Assembly: GCA_022821965.1 (NCBI GenBank)
Contig: JAJECN010000012.1
Coordinates: 1-32,320 of the forward strand
Length of the DNA stretch: 32,320 nucleotides
DNA from: Candidatus Poribacteria bacterium
Lineage (GTDB): Bacteria > Poribacteria > WGA-4E > WGA-3G
Direction: 5' to 3'
The position numbers were made by a program, and so were the translations under genes. Of this stretch, positions 6,261-14,458 are shown piece by piece. Numbering within the stretch: position 1 is the first letter of the stretch; every line of letters starts with the position of its first letter. Under the pieces are notes generated by a model. It had not been told where the DNA came from. It was given only the letters and a program-made list of their open reading frames with translations, and did not search any database.

Positions 6261-6800
6261 ATGTCAAAATTATACACGAAGATTCCTCAAAAACTACAGC
6301 AATTTATCAAGGACCAAAAAATCTTCTTCGTTGCGACTGCCACAGCCGACAGCAGGATCAACCTGTCTCCCAAGGGTATGGATTCTTTACGCGTGCTTGA
6401 TGCAAACCGCGTCGCTTGGTTAAACGTAACAGGGAGCGGGAATGAGACCGCCGCACACGTGCAAGAAAATCCGCGAATGACGCTTATGTTTACCGCTTTT
6501 CAAGATAATCCGATGATCCTCCGTCTCTATGGTACTGCCAGGGCTGTCCACAAAGACGATGCTGAATGGCAGCTGCTCTTTCCGTTGTTCCAACCACTGC
6601 CGGGGGCACGGCAGATTTTCGATCTCAATGTTGACCTCGTGCAAACCTCCTGTGGAATGGCGGTACCGGTTTATGACTATGTCGGTGAAAGAGAGCAGCT
6701 AAACGCATGGGCAGAAAAGAAGGGTGACGAAGGTGTAGAAACATATTGGAAGGAGACGAACCATACCAGTCTTGATGGAAAACCAACTCACTTCGCTTGA
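6261..6800 (+). CDS. Pyridoxamine 5'-phosphate oxidase-like flavoprotein
   Basis: 179 residues, the usual size for a single split-barrel FMN-binding protein of the PNPOx-like superfamily. The pattern fits: an N-terminal helix (LQQFIKDQKIFFVATA), a strand with INLSPKGMDSLRVLD, then VAWLNVTGSGNETAAHVQENPRMTLMFTAF, and LRLYGTARAVH, a typical PNPOx run. The C-terminus (SLDGKPTHFA) lacks the signature of true PdxH. No signal peptide, so it is cytoplasmic. Likely an FMN- or F420-dependent reductase or a heme-binding relative; the substrate cannot be read. GGAGA before ATG supports the start. The gene lies 73 bp after the LamG gene, and a heptamer-repeat element follows at once. Confidence 0.88.
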   Translation: MSKLYTKIPQKLQQFIKDQKIFFVATATADSRINLSPKGMDSLRVLDANRVAWLNVTGSGNETAAHVQENPRMTLMFTAFQDNPMILRLYGTARAVHKDDAEWQLLFPLFQPLPGARQIFDLNVDLVQTSCGMAVPVYDYVGEREQLNAWAEKKGDEGVETYWKETNHTSLDGKPTHFA

Positions 6801-6802
6801 GC

Positions 6803-6889
6803 AATTGTCAGTATTCAGTTAAAGAGGGTTTTGATGTGCGTCAAATCTCTCTTGTTAACCGAACTACTGACAACTGAAAACCGATAACT
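6803..6889. repeat. Heptamer-repeat (AACYGAY) element, copy E1
   Basis: Left arm GTCAGTATTCAGTTAAAGAGGG (from 6807) and right arm TCTCTCTTGTTAACCGAACTACTGACAAC... (6845-6889) form an imperfect palindrome made of AACYGAY heptamers. It contains AAAGAGG (6821-6827), a 6-nt spacer and ATG (6834), and ends directly before the ATG of the metalloprotease gene. Related copies lie at 9511, 10370, 10523, 14187, 16030, 23199 and 31804. Confidence 0.85.
6834..6887 (+). CDS. Possible 17-codon leader ORF inside the heptamer element
   Basis: ATG at 6834 follows AAAGAGG by exactly six bases and opens a 17-codon frame (MCVKSLLLTELLTTENR) ending in TAA at 6885-6887, two bases before the ATG of the metalloprotease gene, which has no Shine-Dalgarno of its own. 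The arrangement would allow translational coupling. The frame is built largely of repeat sequence and may be fortuitous. The peptide resembles the N-terminus of the lipoprotein at 9556 (MYIRSFLLKT), which begins in another copy of the element. Confidence 0.3.
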   Translation: MCVKSLLLTELLTTENR

Positions 6890-9505
6890 ATGAAAAATAT
6901 GAAATTGTTGTTTATTTTTGTCATCGTGCTCTCTATAGTATTCTCATCCGTTGCATACACGTTTCCACCGGATCCCGAACTCCAAAGTGCAATCCAAACG
7001 GCTCGACAGTTCGCCAATCTCAAACCGAGGTATACCGCAAGCGAAATCACAGAATGTGCGACCGATAGTTTTGTCACCCTCGCCAAGAATTGGCAAAACT
7101 TGCCCTCTGTGCACCGACAGCAGCTAAAAGGGCTTTTCCTGCGCCCCGGACTCCCCGGTAGTTTCTTCGGTGAGGTGGAGCTGCCAGAGAAATTCAATAC
7201 ACCACATTTCAGATTCCATTACACGCGTGTCGGTCCACATGCCCCACCCCTTGAGGATTTTCATCCACGAAATGGGGTTCCCGATTATGTTGATCTCTGT
7301 GCCGATGCGATGGAACGTGCCTATCACGTTCAAATTGATTTAATGGGATTCAAAATTCCCTACATCGATTTTTGGGCAGCGGAGAACGGTGGCAATCATA
7401 AATACGATGTCTACCTCTTTACCTTTCCTGCGCTCGGTATCACGACAGCGGACTGGTTTGAGGGACGCGTCTTATCCACTGTGCTAACTGTTGCGCCCTA
7501 TTTCATGATCAACTCTCGTATCTACGATTACGTCGGGAAAGCGGAGGGGATTCGCTATCTTGAAACGACTTGTACGCATGAGTTCCTGCACGGTGTCCAA
7601 TTCGGATATAACGCCTATATGCCGACGTGGTTCATGGAAGCGTCCGCAACTTGGATAGAGGTGATGACGTATGATGGCGGGATCATTGATGATGGCGATA
7701 CGCTCCCCGATCCTGATGAACCGAACGAAACTAATGCCTATAACTATTACATCCATCAGCTCCGTCGTTGGTTTCTCATTCCCGATATTTCGCTTGAGAG
7801 TCGCATCGGCGACCATGAGTACGGCTCTGTTATCTGGACCTTATATATGACGGAACGGTTCGGATATGATATCGTGCGACAGTTTTACAGAAACACTACC
7901 GATGGCAGTTATCGCGAGATGGGCAATTTCTATGATGTATTTACAGACAACGGCACCACGCTCGCAGAGGCATTCAAGACCTTCACGGTGTGGAATTATT
8001 TCACGCATACCCGCGCCAATACGGCAACTGGAATGTCAGGTTATAAGAACGCACATCGCTTTCCGCCGATTGCTATTCATCCCAACGATGTCCACACGAG
8101 TTATCCAGTCCATGCCGATTTCGATTCGGAGTCCATGCCTGAGCATTTCTCGTCCCGGTATATCGTCTTTCATCCAGCAGGTATTATGCCCGAATTCGCA
8201 ATTAAAATTGATGGTGCAGACCTCGCGCCGATAAATCTCGGTCGTCTCACGCTTGATGATCAGCAACGCATTCAGAGTGAACTGCAGCGGCACAGCGGCA
8301 CCGGTTTACGCGGGTGGGCTGCTAAATTTATCGTTAGGAAACGGGATGGGACGACTGACATCCGGGAGGCATTCACCTATCAACGTTCCCAAGAAGCGCA
8401 GATGACCTTCAAGGATTTCGGGGGAGACATTCAGGAGATTACCCTCATCTTAATTAATATGCACCCTGATGTCGAACGCGTCGTGATTCCGGGTGGCAGT
8501 TTTGGCGGATCTGTTAGTTATACAGCGGGTGCCCCCTCGGCTGGAACACTTTCAAACGCGCGGGTCTCTCAAGGCACTAACGGACCGGTCGTAACGTGGG
8601 ATGTTGAAAACGCGGTGGGTATTCGGGAAGTCGTAATCGTCAGAAAACGCTCTCTACTGCTGCGCGAAACAGATGTCCCTCAACCTTTTGAGAATCCTGA
8701 TGAGGTGCACGCCGCTACCGATAGCAATGGCGATGGCATCCCTGAAGACGATATAAACATCGTCGGACGTGTTGGTGTGACGCAAACTCGGTTTGAAGAC
8801 CCGACTATCTTTGAGGGGATTGATGTTGGTAGCGAGTTCTTTGATCCAAACAACCTCCATTATTACTATGCTGTTGTGCCTGTTGATGCGATAGGACTTA
8901 TGGGCACGCCAAGCATTGCGCCGGACGGTATTATTCCAAGCGTGGATACCACAAGCGCGGCACCTGCTTTCTTTATTGATACCCAACCGCACGGCACGGG
9001 TGAATGGCAGGTTGAAGTCCAAAGCACACGACCGCTACAAGCCGCACCCCACTTGATAGTGGAGAGTCCTGATAACAACGATTATACTGTCGTTTTAACA
9101 CAGGAAACCGAGACGAAATGGCTTGGAACACTCCGAACAAACGGATTTCCGCCGACGGGTATCTATCTCTATAAAATTCGTGGGCAATCCGCTGCGGGTG
9201 TAACGGGTACCCGAATCTGGCAGGGACGAACCTTCAACTATATTGCGAACAGCGCGCATCGGAATGTTATGGTGGCACCGAACCCGCTTTATGCAGGGCA
9301 GGGTAAACACCTCACCTTCTATCCGAAGGGATTGACTATTGAAATCTACGATAGTTTGGGAAATTTAATTAAGGTGCTGAATGGTGCCTCTGAATGGGAT
9401 TGCACGAACGCACGCGGCGAAATGGTCTGCACTGGACTATATTTCTTCCGGGCAACCGATGGAAATGGGTTCCAGAGTACCGGCAAATTTTGTATAGTGA
9501 AATAA
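6890..9505 (+). CDS. Secreted metalloprotease, MXAN_6640-like, with C-terminal FlgD/T9SS-like Ig domain
   Basis: 871 residues. Signal peptide at 1-23. The catalytic region has a zinc motif HEFLH (residues 230-234) and WFMEASATW, whose Glu250 stands where gluzincins carry their third ligand (WxxEGxA-like). The surrounding pattern (FHYTRVG...DYVDLCADAMERAYHVQIDLMGF before, ATWIEVMTYD after) is that of MXAN_6640-family putative metalloproteases. The middle carries beta-sandwich sequence. Residues about 795-871 are a FlgD-like/type IX-sorting-like domain: APNPLYAG, IEIYDSLGNLIKVL, W, TGLYFFRAT, GKFCIVK. It acts outside the cytoplasm; the substrate is unknown. The ATG directly follows a heptamer-repeat element and has no Shine-Dalgarno, so initiation may depend on coupling to the small frame at 6834. 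A second in-frame ATG lies at 6899. Confidence 0.87.
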   Translation: MKNMKLLFIFVIVLSIVFSSVAYTFPPDPELQSAIQTARQFANLKPRYTASEITECATDSFVTLAKNWQNLPSVHRQQLKGLFLRPGLPGSFFGEVELPEKFNTPHFRFHYTRVGPHAPPLEDFHPRNGVPDYVDLCADAMERAYHVQIDLMGFKIPYIDFWAAENGGNHKYDVYLFTFPALGITTADWFEGRVLSTVLTVAPYFMINSRIYDYVGKAEGIRYLETTCTHEFLHGVQFGYNAYMPTWFMEASATWIEVMTYDGGIIDDGDTLPDPDEPNETNAYNYYIHQLRRWFLIPDISLESRIGDHEYGSVIWTLYMTERFGYDIVRQFYRNTTDGSYREMGNFYDVFTDNGTTLAEAFKTFTVWNYFTHTRANTATGMSGYKNAHRFPPIAIHPNDVHTSYPVHADFDSESMPEHFSSRYIVFHPAGIMPEFAIKIDGADLAPINLGRLTLDDQQRIQSELQRHSGTGLRGWAAKFIVRKRDGTTDIREAFTYQRSQEAQMTFKDFGGDIQEITLILINMHPDVERVVIPGGSFGGSVSYTAGAPSAGTLSNARVSQGTNGPVVTWDVENAVGIREVVIVRKRSLLLRETDVPQPFENPDEVHAATDSNGDGIPEDDINIVGRVGVTQTRFEDPTIFEGIDVGSEFFDPNNLHYYYAVVPVDAIGLMGTPSIAPDGIIPSVDTTSAAPAFFIDTQPHGTGEWQVEVQSTRPLQAAPHLIVESPDNNDYTVVLTQETETKWLGTLRTNGFPPTGIYLYKIRGQSAAGVTGTRIWQGRTFNYIANSAHRNVMVAPNPLYAGQGKHLTFYPKGLTIEIYDSLGNLIKVLNGASEWDCTNARGEMVCTGLYFFRATDGNGFQSTGKFCIVK

Positions 9506-9510
9506 TGAAA

Positions 9511-9558
9511 AGTTGTCAGTTGTCAGTTATCAATTGTCAGTTAAAGAGGAATCTGATG
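9511..9558. repeat. Heptamer-repeat element, left-arm copy E2, forming a gene start
   Basis: AGTTGTCAGTTGTCAGTTATC... leads into AAAGAGG (9543-9549), AATCTG, and ATG (9556). The AAAGAGG-N6-ATG is the same as in copy E1 and in E7 on the other strand. Here the ATG opens the following lipoprotein gene. Confidence 0.85.
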
Positions 9559-10371
9559 TATATCAGGAGTTTCTTACTGAAAACCGTTGTATTCCTTTTA
9601 CTGTTACTCGTGGGTTGTGGGGATGAAGGTTTGGTTGATCCGCACGGTGAAACAACGCTCCCACCACCTGATACAACAGGTTTCCATGCTGTCGATTTCC
9701 CAACGGCTACAGGCTCCGCGTGGACCTATATTAATGTTGATACTAATCAGGAATTTACAGTCCGGGTTGAAGGCACGCGCGATATCGGTGGCACAACGCA
9801 TCGACAGATGACCATTAGTGCGCTTACGACTGAGAAACCGGACGAGTTCACCCTTGAGGCTGTTGATCACTTGTCAGCGAATGCCTATTATTTGCGGTTG
9901 GACACCGATTTTCATGAAGAATTCCCATATCCGCTTTTAGCCACCTACTTTTTCAAAACCCCGCAGGCATTGATAGAATCCGCTTTCGACATTGTGCTTC
10001 CTCTTGATAATCCGATATATCACCAAAAGCATTTCCCGCCGCGCCGTCTATGGGATTTTCCGCTGGAAATTGGGAAAGAGTGGGTCGTTTTTGAGAAGGC
10101 TGTTGGCATACCTGTCACGGTCACGCGCTATGTAGCAGGCAAAGATGAACGGGTCACCGTCCCCGCGGGTAGTTACACCACTTATGTTGTTCATGAAGAG
10201 GTGGTTTACGGAGATAGCCCGGAACCGTCGGCTTTCTTGATTAGTCCACCTGCCATTTATTGGATCGCGCCATCCGTTGGGGTTGTCCAATATCGTTACA
10301 GCCGTTACCGCGCCACCGCCGAACTCTTCTCACAGACCTTCGCTTTGAAGAGTGTTTATCTACCCGAATAG
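9556..10371 (+). CDS. Lipoprotein of unknown function
   Basis: 271 residues from the ATG at 9556. Earlier in-frame starts lie inside the metalloprotease gene and read through the repeat, so they are rejected. The signal MYIRSFLLKTVVFLLLLLVGC is a good lipoprotein signal (Cys21). The mature part has an acidic, Pro-rich linker, then a beta-rich domain with ATGSAWTYINVDTNQEFTVRVEGTRDIGGTTHRQMTI, a segment with WDFPLEIGKEW, and VPAGSYTTYVVHEEVVYG...YWIAPSVGVVQYRY near the end. This is the pattern of many uncharacterised outer-surface lipoproteins with 'G..W.y' motifs. The ribosome binding site and start codon lie inside heptamer-repeat copy E2. It probably shares a transcript with the metalloprotease upstream. 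No function assigned. Confidence 0.82.
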   Translation: MYIRSFLLKTVVFLLLLLVGCGDEGLVDPHGETTLPPPDTTGFHAVDFPTATGSAWTYINVDTNQEFTVRVEGTRDIGGTTHRQMTISALTTEKPDEFTLEAVDHLSANAYYLRLDTDFHEEFPYPLLATYFFKTPQALIESAFDIVLPLDNPIYHQKHFPPRRLWDFPLEIGKEWVVFEKAVGIPVTVTRYVAGKDERVTVPAGSYTTYVVHEEVVYGDSPEPSAFLISPPAIYWIAPSVGVVQYRYSRYRATAELFSQTFALKSVYLPE

Positions 10372-10453
10372 TTATCGGTCTTCAGTTTTCGGTTTTCAGT
10401 TACAAGAGATTTCAGATTTAACCACGTGCCTCTTACTGATGACTGATAACTAT
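10370..10453. repeat. Heptamer-repeat element, copy E3
   Basis: Left arm AGTTATCGGTCTTCAGTTTTC..., right arm CCTCTTACTGATGACTGATAAC. It begins at the stop codon of the lipoprotein gene. The internal ATG seen in E1 and E2 is ATT here. Confidence 0.8.
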
Positions 10454-10522
10454 TAAGAAGTGCTTTGCAACGATCTACCCAAATTTGGAGTCTTCCAAGG
10501 AGCGATGGATTGCTACAGAGTG

Positions 10523-10569
10523 CCTCTTTAACTGACAACCGATAACTGATAACCAATGACTGATAACCA
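10523..10569. repeat. Heptamer-repeat element, right-arm copy E4, overlapping a gene start
   Basis: CCTCTTTAACTGACAACCG... runs into ACCAATGACTGATAACC. The ATG at 10556 and the first four codons (MTDN) of the flavoprotein gene are repeat sequence. Confidence 0.82.
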
Positions 10570-11776
10570 TTTGGCACATCGGAACGTTCCAATTACCATC
10601 ATCGGTGGCGGGATACATGGTGTAGCTATTGCGATTCGGCTGCTCCGCGACCTGCCAACAGCGGCGAAGCACCTCGCCATTGTTGACCGCCATCCGCAAC
10701 CTCTCACCCAATGGCGGTGCAAAACAGAACGCCAAGGTATGACCTTTCTTCGTTCCCCTGTTGTTCATCATATTACGCCAGATGCGCTGGGTATCGTTGA
10801 ATACGCCGAACGCCACAACCGAACAAGCGAGTTGGCACCGCCGTATTCACAACCCTCTACACAACTCTTTTGGGATTTCTGCAAGGGGACGCTTGCCGAA
10901 TTGGAAGCGCGCAAGGTCTATTATCAGTTCGATGTGGCAGAATTGCGGTGGGACAAGGGCGCGGGGCGGTTTCCGTTCCGTCTAATCTCAACGAATAATC
11001 AAGGGTTTCGGAGTCGTTGTGTTATCCTTGCTATCGGGGCTGACGACTGTGCTTACGTGCCACCCGAGTTTGTCCAATGGCAGTGTCGATATCCAGACAG
11101 GATTTTACATGCGTCCCAATTTGAGGTAGGTTGTGAGGATGAACAAAATGGCACAGGCAAAATTGTTATCGTTGGTGGTGGATTGACGGCAGGAACGTTT
11201 GCAAAGAGTCTGAGCGAGCGCGGACATAATGTAACACTCATTGCTCGGAAGCAGTTAAAGACAGAACAATTTGATTTTCCGCCGGTGTGGTTAGGTCCTA
11301 AAGCACTCGCCGAGTTTGCGAGCGAAACCGATTTTCGGCGACGTTACGAGATAATTCAGCAAAATAGGGGTGAGGGGAGCATTACTCCCGATATTATGGA
11401 GGCGTTGATAGATGCTCCAAATATTGACCTGTATCCTGAAGTCTGTGTCCGTAACATTAGGAAAGAGCAAGCACAGCACTTACAGGTTGAAACGACACGA
11501 GGTCTCATTACGGGAGTATCTCGCGTCATCCTCGCAACGGGGTATCAGTTTGACCTTCGCCGTTACGGGTTTTTGAGGGAATTAATCACACAATATCCAG
11601 TTCCGCTTGTATGTGGATTCCCACGACTTGATACCGATTTACAACTCCATCCAATTGAGAATCTATTCGGGTCTGGCACCATTGCACAGCTTCAGATAGG
11701 TCCGGCTTCAGGTAACATCGCTGGTGCGAATCTCGCGTATGAACGCCTCCGCGAAAAACTGGTGACATATCTGTAG
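10556..11776 (+). CDS. FAD/NAD(P)-binding oxidoreductase, monooxygenase-like
   Basis: 406 residues. An N-terminal FAD-binding Rossmann motif (ITIIGGGIHG, about 13-22), a second dinucleotide-binding motif (IVIVGGGLTAG, 203-213) and an ATGY motif near residue 325 place it with flavin-dependent lysine/ornithine N-hydroxylase and related FAD/NAD(P) proteins. Length and order fit. No signal peptide; cytoplasmic. The substrate cannot be read; amine N-hydroxylation or an HI0933-like role are possible. The ATG lies inside heptamer copy E4 with no Shine-Dalgarno, so a TTG at 10571 is an alternative start that would keep the FAD motif. The gene ends 41 bp from the convergent DUF4159 gene. Confidence 0.82.
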   Translation: MTDNHLAHRNVPITIIGGGIHGVAIAIRLLRDLPTAAKHLAIVDRHPQPLTQWRCKTERQGMTFLRSPVVHHITPDALGIVEYAERHNRTSELAPPYSQPSTQLFWDFCKGTLAELEARKVYYQFDVAELRWDKGAGRFPFRLISTNNQGFRSRCVILAIGADDCAYVPPEFVQWQCRYPDRILHASQFEVGCEDEQNGTGKIVIVGGGLTAGTFAKSLSERGHNVTLIARKQLKTEQFDFPPVWLGPKALAEFASETDFRRRYEIIQQNRGEGSITPDIMEALIDAPNIDLYPEVCVRNIRKEQAQHLQVETTRGLITGVSRVILATGYQFDLRRYGFLRELITQYPVPLVCGFPRLDTDLQLHPIENLFGSGTIAQLQIGPASGNIAGANLAYERLREKLVTYL

Positions 11777-11817
11777 GAGAGATCTCTGAATCCCGACTCT
11801 TCACTGATTGCTGAACA

Positions 11818-12744
11818 CTATCTCGTGAGAGCGTACGCGACAACGTTCATTCCTTGTTCAAACGCCCATTTTTGTTGTTCTTTATGATCGGGTTCGCAAA
11901 TTCTACCTTCCCACGCACAGTTCAGGTCACTCGGACAGAAATAGACAATCACACGATCGTCGTCCATGATTGCCTCGTCGTAATCGGATACGTTGAGGAT
12001 ACGCTTGTCACCACCGAGGTACTCATCGTGTGGATAGAGTGTGTGATAAATCGGGTGACTCATCTCCAGGCGTTCAAATTTCTTTTCGGGATAGACTTGT
12101 CGCATCATCTGATAGACGTGCGGACGCAAACCGCCGCGATAATTATTGAGGCGTGCATCACAATCTTCGACATGGAGGAAGCCACCCCGTTCAAAATAAT
12201 CTCTCAACTTTCGTATCTGTTCGGAAGAGAACCGAATCCCGACATGCCCTGTCATAAAGAGGAACGGGTAGGCGAATAACCCTTCATCATCAATGTCAAC
12301 GTATTGTGGGTGCTCACGCACTTCAACATCAATCGTCGTCTTCTCGGCGAGTAGTTGGGAGAACTTCAAATCCGATTGCCAACGGTAATGGTTAACGATG
12401 TTCGTATACCAATCACCACCCGGATACTTGAGTCGCACAAACGTAAACTTTTCGCCTGTCGGATTCATCTCAGGATAGTGGTGTTCGATCTCCCCGTATC
12501 GCGTGCCGTAATGGACATCTCGCGCCGCGTCGTAAGGAATATATTCTCGGAAACCCCACTGTCCGTGGGCGGGCTGAATCAATCTACCTGCGGTGAGCGC
12601 GGAGGCAGCAAGTCCAACGGAGCCTTTGAAAAAAGAGCGTCGTGATAGTGATAAGGGTTTCGATTCCACTCTGGATATAGATTTCTTTTCTCCGTCGCCA
12701 GCATCCGATTTTTTCCGTGGTTCAGAATGTCTATTGTTTAACAT
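11818..12744 (-). CDS. Tat-exported DUF4159 domain protein
   Basis: 308 residues from the ATG at 12744, chosen because AGGAGG lies seven bases upstream; a longer frame exists but has no such site. Residues 34-40 (SRRSFFK) are a twin-arginine motif, followed by a hydrophobic stretch and AHGQ, so the protein is probably exported folded by Tat. Residues 75-305 match DUF4159: FTFVRLKYPGGDWYTN, a region with TIDVEVREHPQYVDIDDE, LFAYPFLFMTGH, IRKLRDYFERGGFLHVEDCDA, and HPIYHTLYP, with a class I glutamine-amidotransferase-like fold known for the family. Its biochemical role is unknown. It is the last gene of the minus-strand cluster, but an internal promoter (12829-12857) suggests separate transcription. 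Confidence 0.85.
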   Translation of the reverse strand: MLNNRHSEPRKKSDAGDGEKKSISRVESKPLSLSRRSFFKGSVGLAASALTAGRLIQPAHGQWGFREYIPYDAARDVHYGTRYGEIEHHYPEMNPTGEKFTFVRLKYPGGDWYTNIVNHYRWQSDLKFSQLLAEKTTIDVEVREHPQYVDIDDEGLFAYPFLFMTGHVGIRFSSEQIRKLRDYFERGGFLHVEDCDARLNNYRGGLRPHVYQMMRQVYPEKKFERLEMSHPIYHTLYPHDEYLGGDKRILNVSDYDEAIMDDDRVIVYFCPSDLNCAWEGRICEPDHKEQQKWAFEQGMNVVAYALTR

Positions 12745-12828
12745 GGCTCTCCCTCCTATTCCGATTTCTTTTGTCGTCGGATATGTCTTTTTTTCTCTAC
12801 TTGACGACATTAAAGATATTCTCACCCT

Positions 12829-12857
12829 ATTATAACCTAAAACCGAGAAAAAATCAA
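12829..12857 (-). promoter_or_regulatory. Sigma70-type promoter of the DUF4159 gene
   Basis: On the minus strand TTGATT (12857-12852), a 17-bp spacer, and consensus TATAAT (12834-12829). It lies at the very end of the upstream gene. A start near 12822 gives a leader of about 78 nt. Confidence 0.65.
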
Positions 12858-14183
12858 GATCGCATCCGAAATTGCGCGTCCCTGCTGTCTCGGCATCGGG
12901 CGAATCCGACGATTGCCGCGAGCCGTCTTTGCTTTCCTCTCTAATCGCATCTTTTTCGGCTGTTGTTTTGGTTTCAATATCTCCTTAGATTCGGACTTCG
13001 CAGAATCTTTCTGCTTAACACTTACGACCTCATCCCGAATGACTAACATTGATGAATTGCCGCCGTCAAGGTTAAGTGCGTCTGTTGCCCCCCATTCCAG
13101 AAAGAGTTCCGCCAACCGTGGTAGCATAACACCGCGTCGGACCCCTGCCTCTGTCGCCGTTATTGTTACAAAGAGAAGCGTCCCATCTGCCTTTTTACCG
13201 ATTGCTGTGCGTGGATGCCAAAAACTGTGAAAGGCTTGGTCAAACCCTTCACGCTCGTAAGATTTCGTTGAAGGTGCAAACCCATCCTGCAGTAGCAAAG
13301 GACCGCCGCCGATAATATGTCCGAAACTCGCCCATAAATCACTGTCCCCAACGCGTTCCGGGATGATTGTCTCACGAATCTGAACTGTCCCACCTTCTGC
13401 TATATGTGATAAGAGTTCACCGCGCTTCCTACCACTTGCAGAGAGTACATAACCATCTGGGGGGATACGCGAACTGCCCTGTCTATCGTTTATGTCGGTT
13501 ACCTCACCATTTCTCACAACAACTTCTGCGCCATCCGGCATTGTCAGGGTCACTACGTGAAAATGCGGACGATAAATCACTAATTCGTTTCTGCCACGGT
13601 TCCGATTCATGCCGTCAATTGGCAATGTGCTTCCGTCCTGTAAGACGAGTTCTTGTCGTAGGGCAATCCGGTCGATGTACGCTTCAATTTTCCCGTCAAC
13701 AGTTCGGAGTCCGATGACGGCTCTACCTTGTTCCGGTTCGCTCACCCATTCTCCATCAATTTTCAGCGCGCCGACAGACTCTCCACGGAACGTCCCTGAC
13801 ATCTCAAAGAAACCGCCATTTATCGCTGCGAGTGCCTTGTGCCGCCGCGCAAGCGATACCAACGATTCTGTCCCGATACCTGCACTCAGCGCACGGAACG
13901 GACGGACGTCCACAGCATCTGGTGACACGGCAAGGATGTTCGTTAGCACACCGTTGTCTTGTATCTGTCGGTGTACAATTCCTCGCGCAACGGATTTTGT
14001 CACATCCGTCCGTTCGGGATCTGCAAAGGAACGGAAATAGTCGGTTATTTTGCTGAACTGAACTGTCTGTCCTAACCGAATACCGATACCGAAGATCAGC
14101 AGAAAACCAACTATTGTCCACGTGCGCGGATAACGTTTGATGAAACGGAAACATCGCCGTCCTAAGTAAGTAATATCAAACAT
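12837..14183 (-). CDS. Phosphodiester glycosidase (NAGPA) family protein
   Basis: 448 residues. A single membrane anchor at 22-37 (TWTIVGFLLIFGIGIRLG) places the catalytic part outside the membrane. The domain shows the NAGPA (phosphodiester glycosidase/DUF2233) signatures: AAINGGFF (119-126), GGGPLLLQDG, HPRTAIGKKADGTLLFVTI, and DALNLDGGNSSMLVI (about 369-382). The family includes the lysosomal uncovering enzyme and bacterial exopolysaccharide-related proteins; the substrate here is unknown. Between VIRDEVV and the final strand RAISDAILIF is a basic insert of about 45 residues rich in Lys and Arg (KPKQQPKK, RGNRRIRPMPRQQG) where relatives have a short link. The start abuts heptamer copy E5 with no Shine-Dalgarno. 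It is the fourth gene in the minus-strand group. Confidence 0.87.
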   Translation of the reverse strand: MFDITYLGRRCFRFIKRYPRTWTIVGFLLIFGIGIRLGQTVQFSKITDYFRSFADPERTDVTKSVARGIVHRQIQDNGVLTNILAVSPDAVDVRPFRALSAGIGTESLVSLARRHKALAAINGGFFEMSGTFRGESVGALKIDGEWVSEPEQGRAVIGLRTVDGKIEAYIDRIALRQELVLQDGSTLPIDGMNRNRGRNELVIYRPHFHVVTLTMPDGAEVVVRNGEVTDINDRQGSSRIPPDGYVLSASGRKRGELLSHIAEGGTVQIRETIIPERVGDSDLWASFGHIIGGGPLLLQDGFAPSTKSYEREGFDQAFHSFWHPRTAIGKKADGTLLFVTITATEAGVRRGVMLPRLAELFLEWGATDALNLDGGNSSMLVIRDEVVSVKQKDSAKSESKEILKPKQQPKKMRLERKAKTARGNRRIRPMPRQQGRAISDAILIFSRF

Positions 14184-14186
14184 TGT

Positions 14187-14317
14187 TTAGTAGTTGTCGG
14201 TTGTTGGTTGTCAGTTATCGGTTAAGAGGTTTCTGGTGACAATCCACTCTCACTTGGAATATTCTGGTGTGTGGTGAATTGTTACGGTGTCCCTCTTTAA
14301 CTGAAACTGAAAACTAT
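14187..14317. repeat. Heptamer-repeat element, copy E5
   Basis: Left arm AGTTGTCGGTTGTTGGTTG... followed by AAGAGG (14224-14229), TTTCTG and GTG (14236). The right arm is CCCTCTTTAACTGAAACTGAAAAC. The most complete copy (131 bp). It lies directly upstream of the gene ending at 12837 and abuts the inverted-repeat element at 14319. Confidence 0.85.
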
Positions 14318-14318
14318 T

Positions 14319-14436
14319 TATAGTAAAACCTACAATTAATTAGACATTGTAGAAGGGCGAGGATACAATCCTCGCCAGCGGCGGTGAAGTGTTTTGTGTT
14401 TTCCAAAGTGCCGTCTTACTTTCAGGTTTTACTATA
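14319..14436. mobile_element. 118-bp MITE-like element with 13-bp terminal inverted repeats
   Basis: TATAGTAAAACCT (14319-14331) and AGGTTTTACTATA (14424-14436) are perfect inverted repeats. The outer TA could be a TA target duplication as for IS630/mariner-type elements (inference). It has no coding capacity. Inside is the palindrome GGCGAGGAT/ATCCTCGCC (14356-14376). The 10-mer AGTAAAACCT also occurs at 32194. Confidence 0.75.
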
Positions 14437-14458
14437 GGTTAGCGTATTAGAAAATCTT

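Noticed and set aside
9270-9505. Type IX secretion system substrate
   Set aside because: The C-terminal domain is also compatible with a generic FlgD-like Ig fold, and no type IX secretion gene is in the window, so only the resemblance is reported.
9394-9555. N-terminal extension of the lipoprotein at 9556
   Set aside because: It lies inside the metalloprotease gene and then reads the heptamer repeat; the lipoprotein signal begins at 9556.
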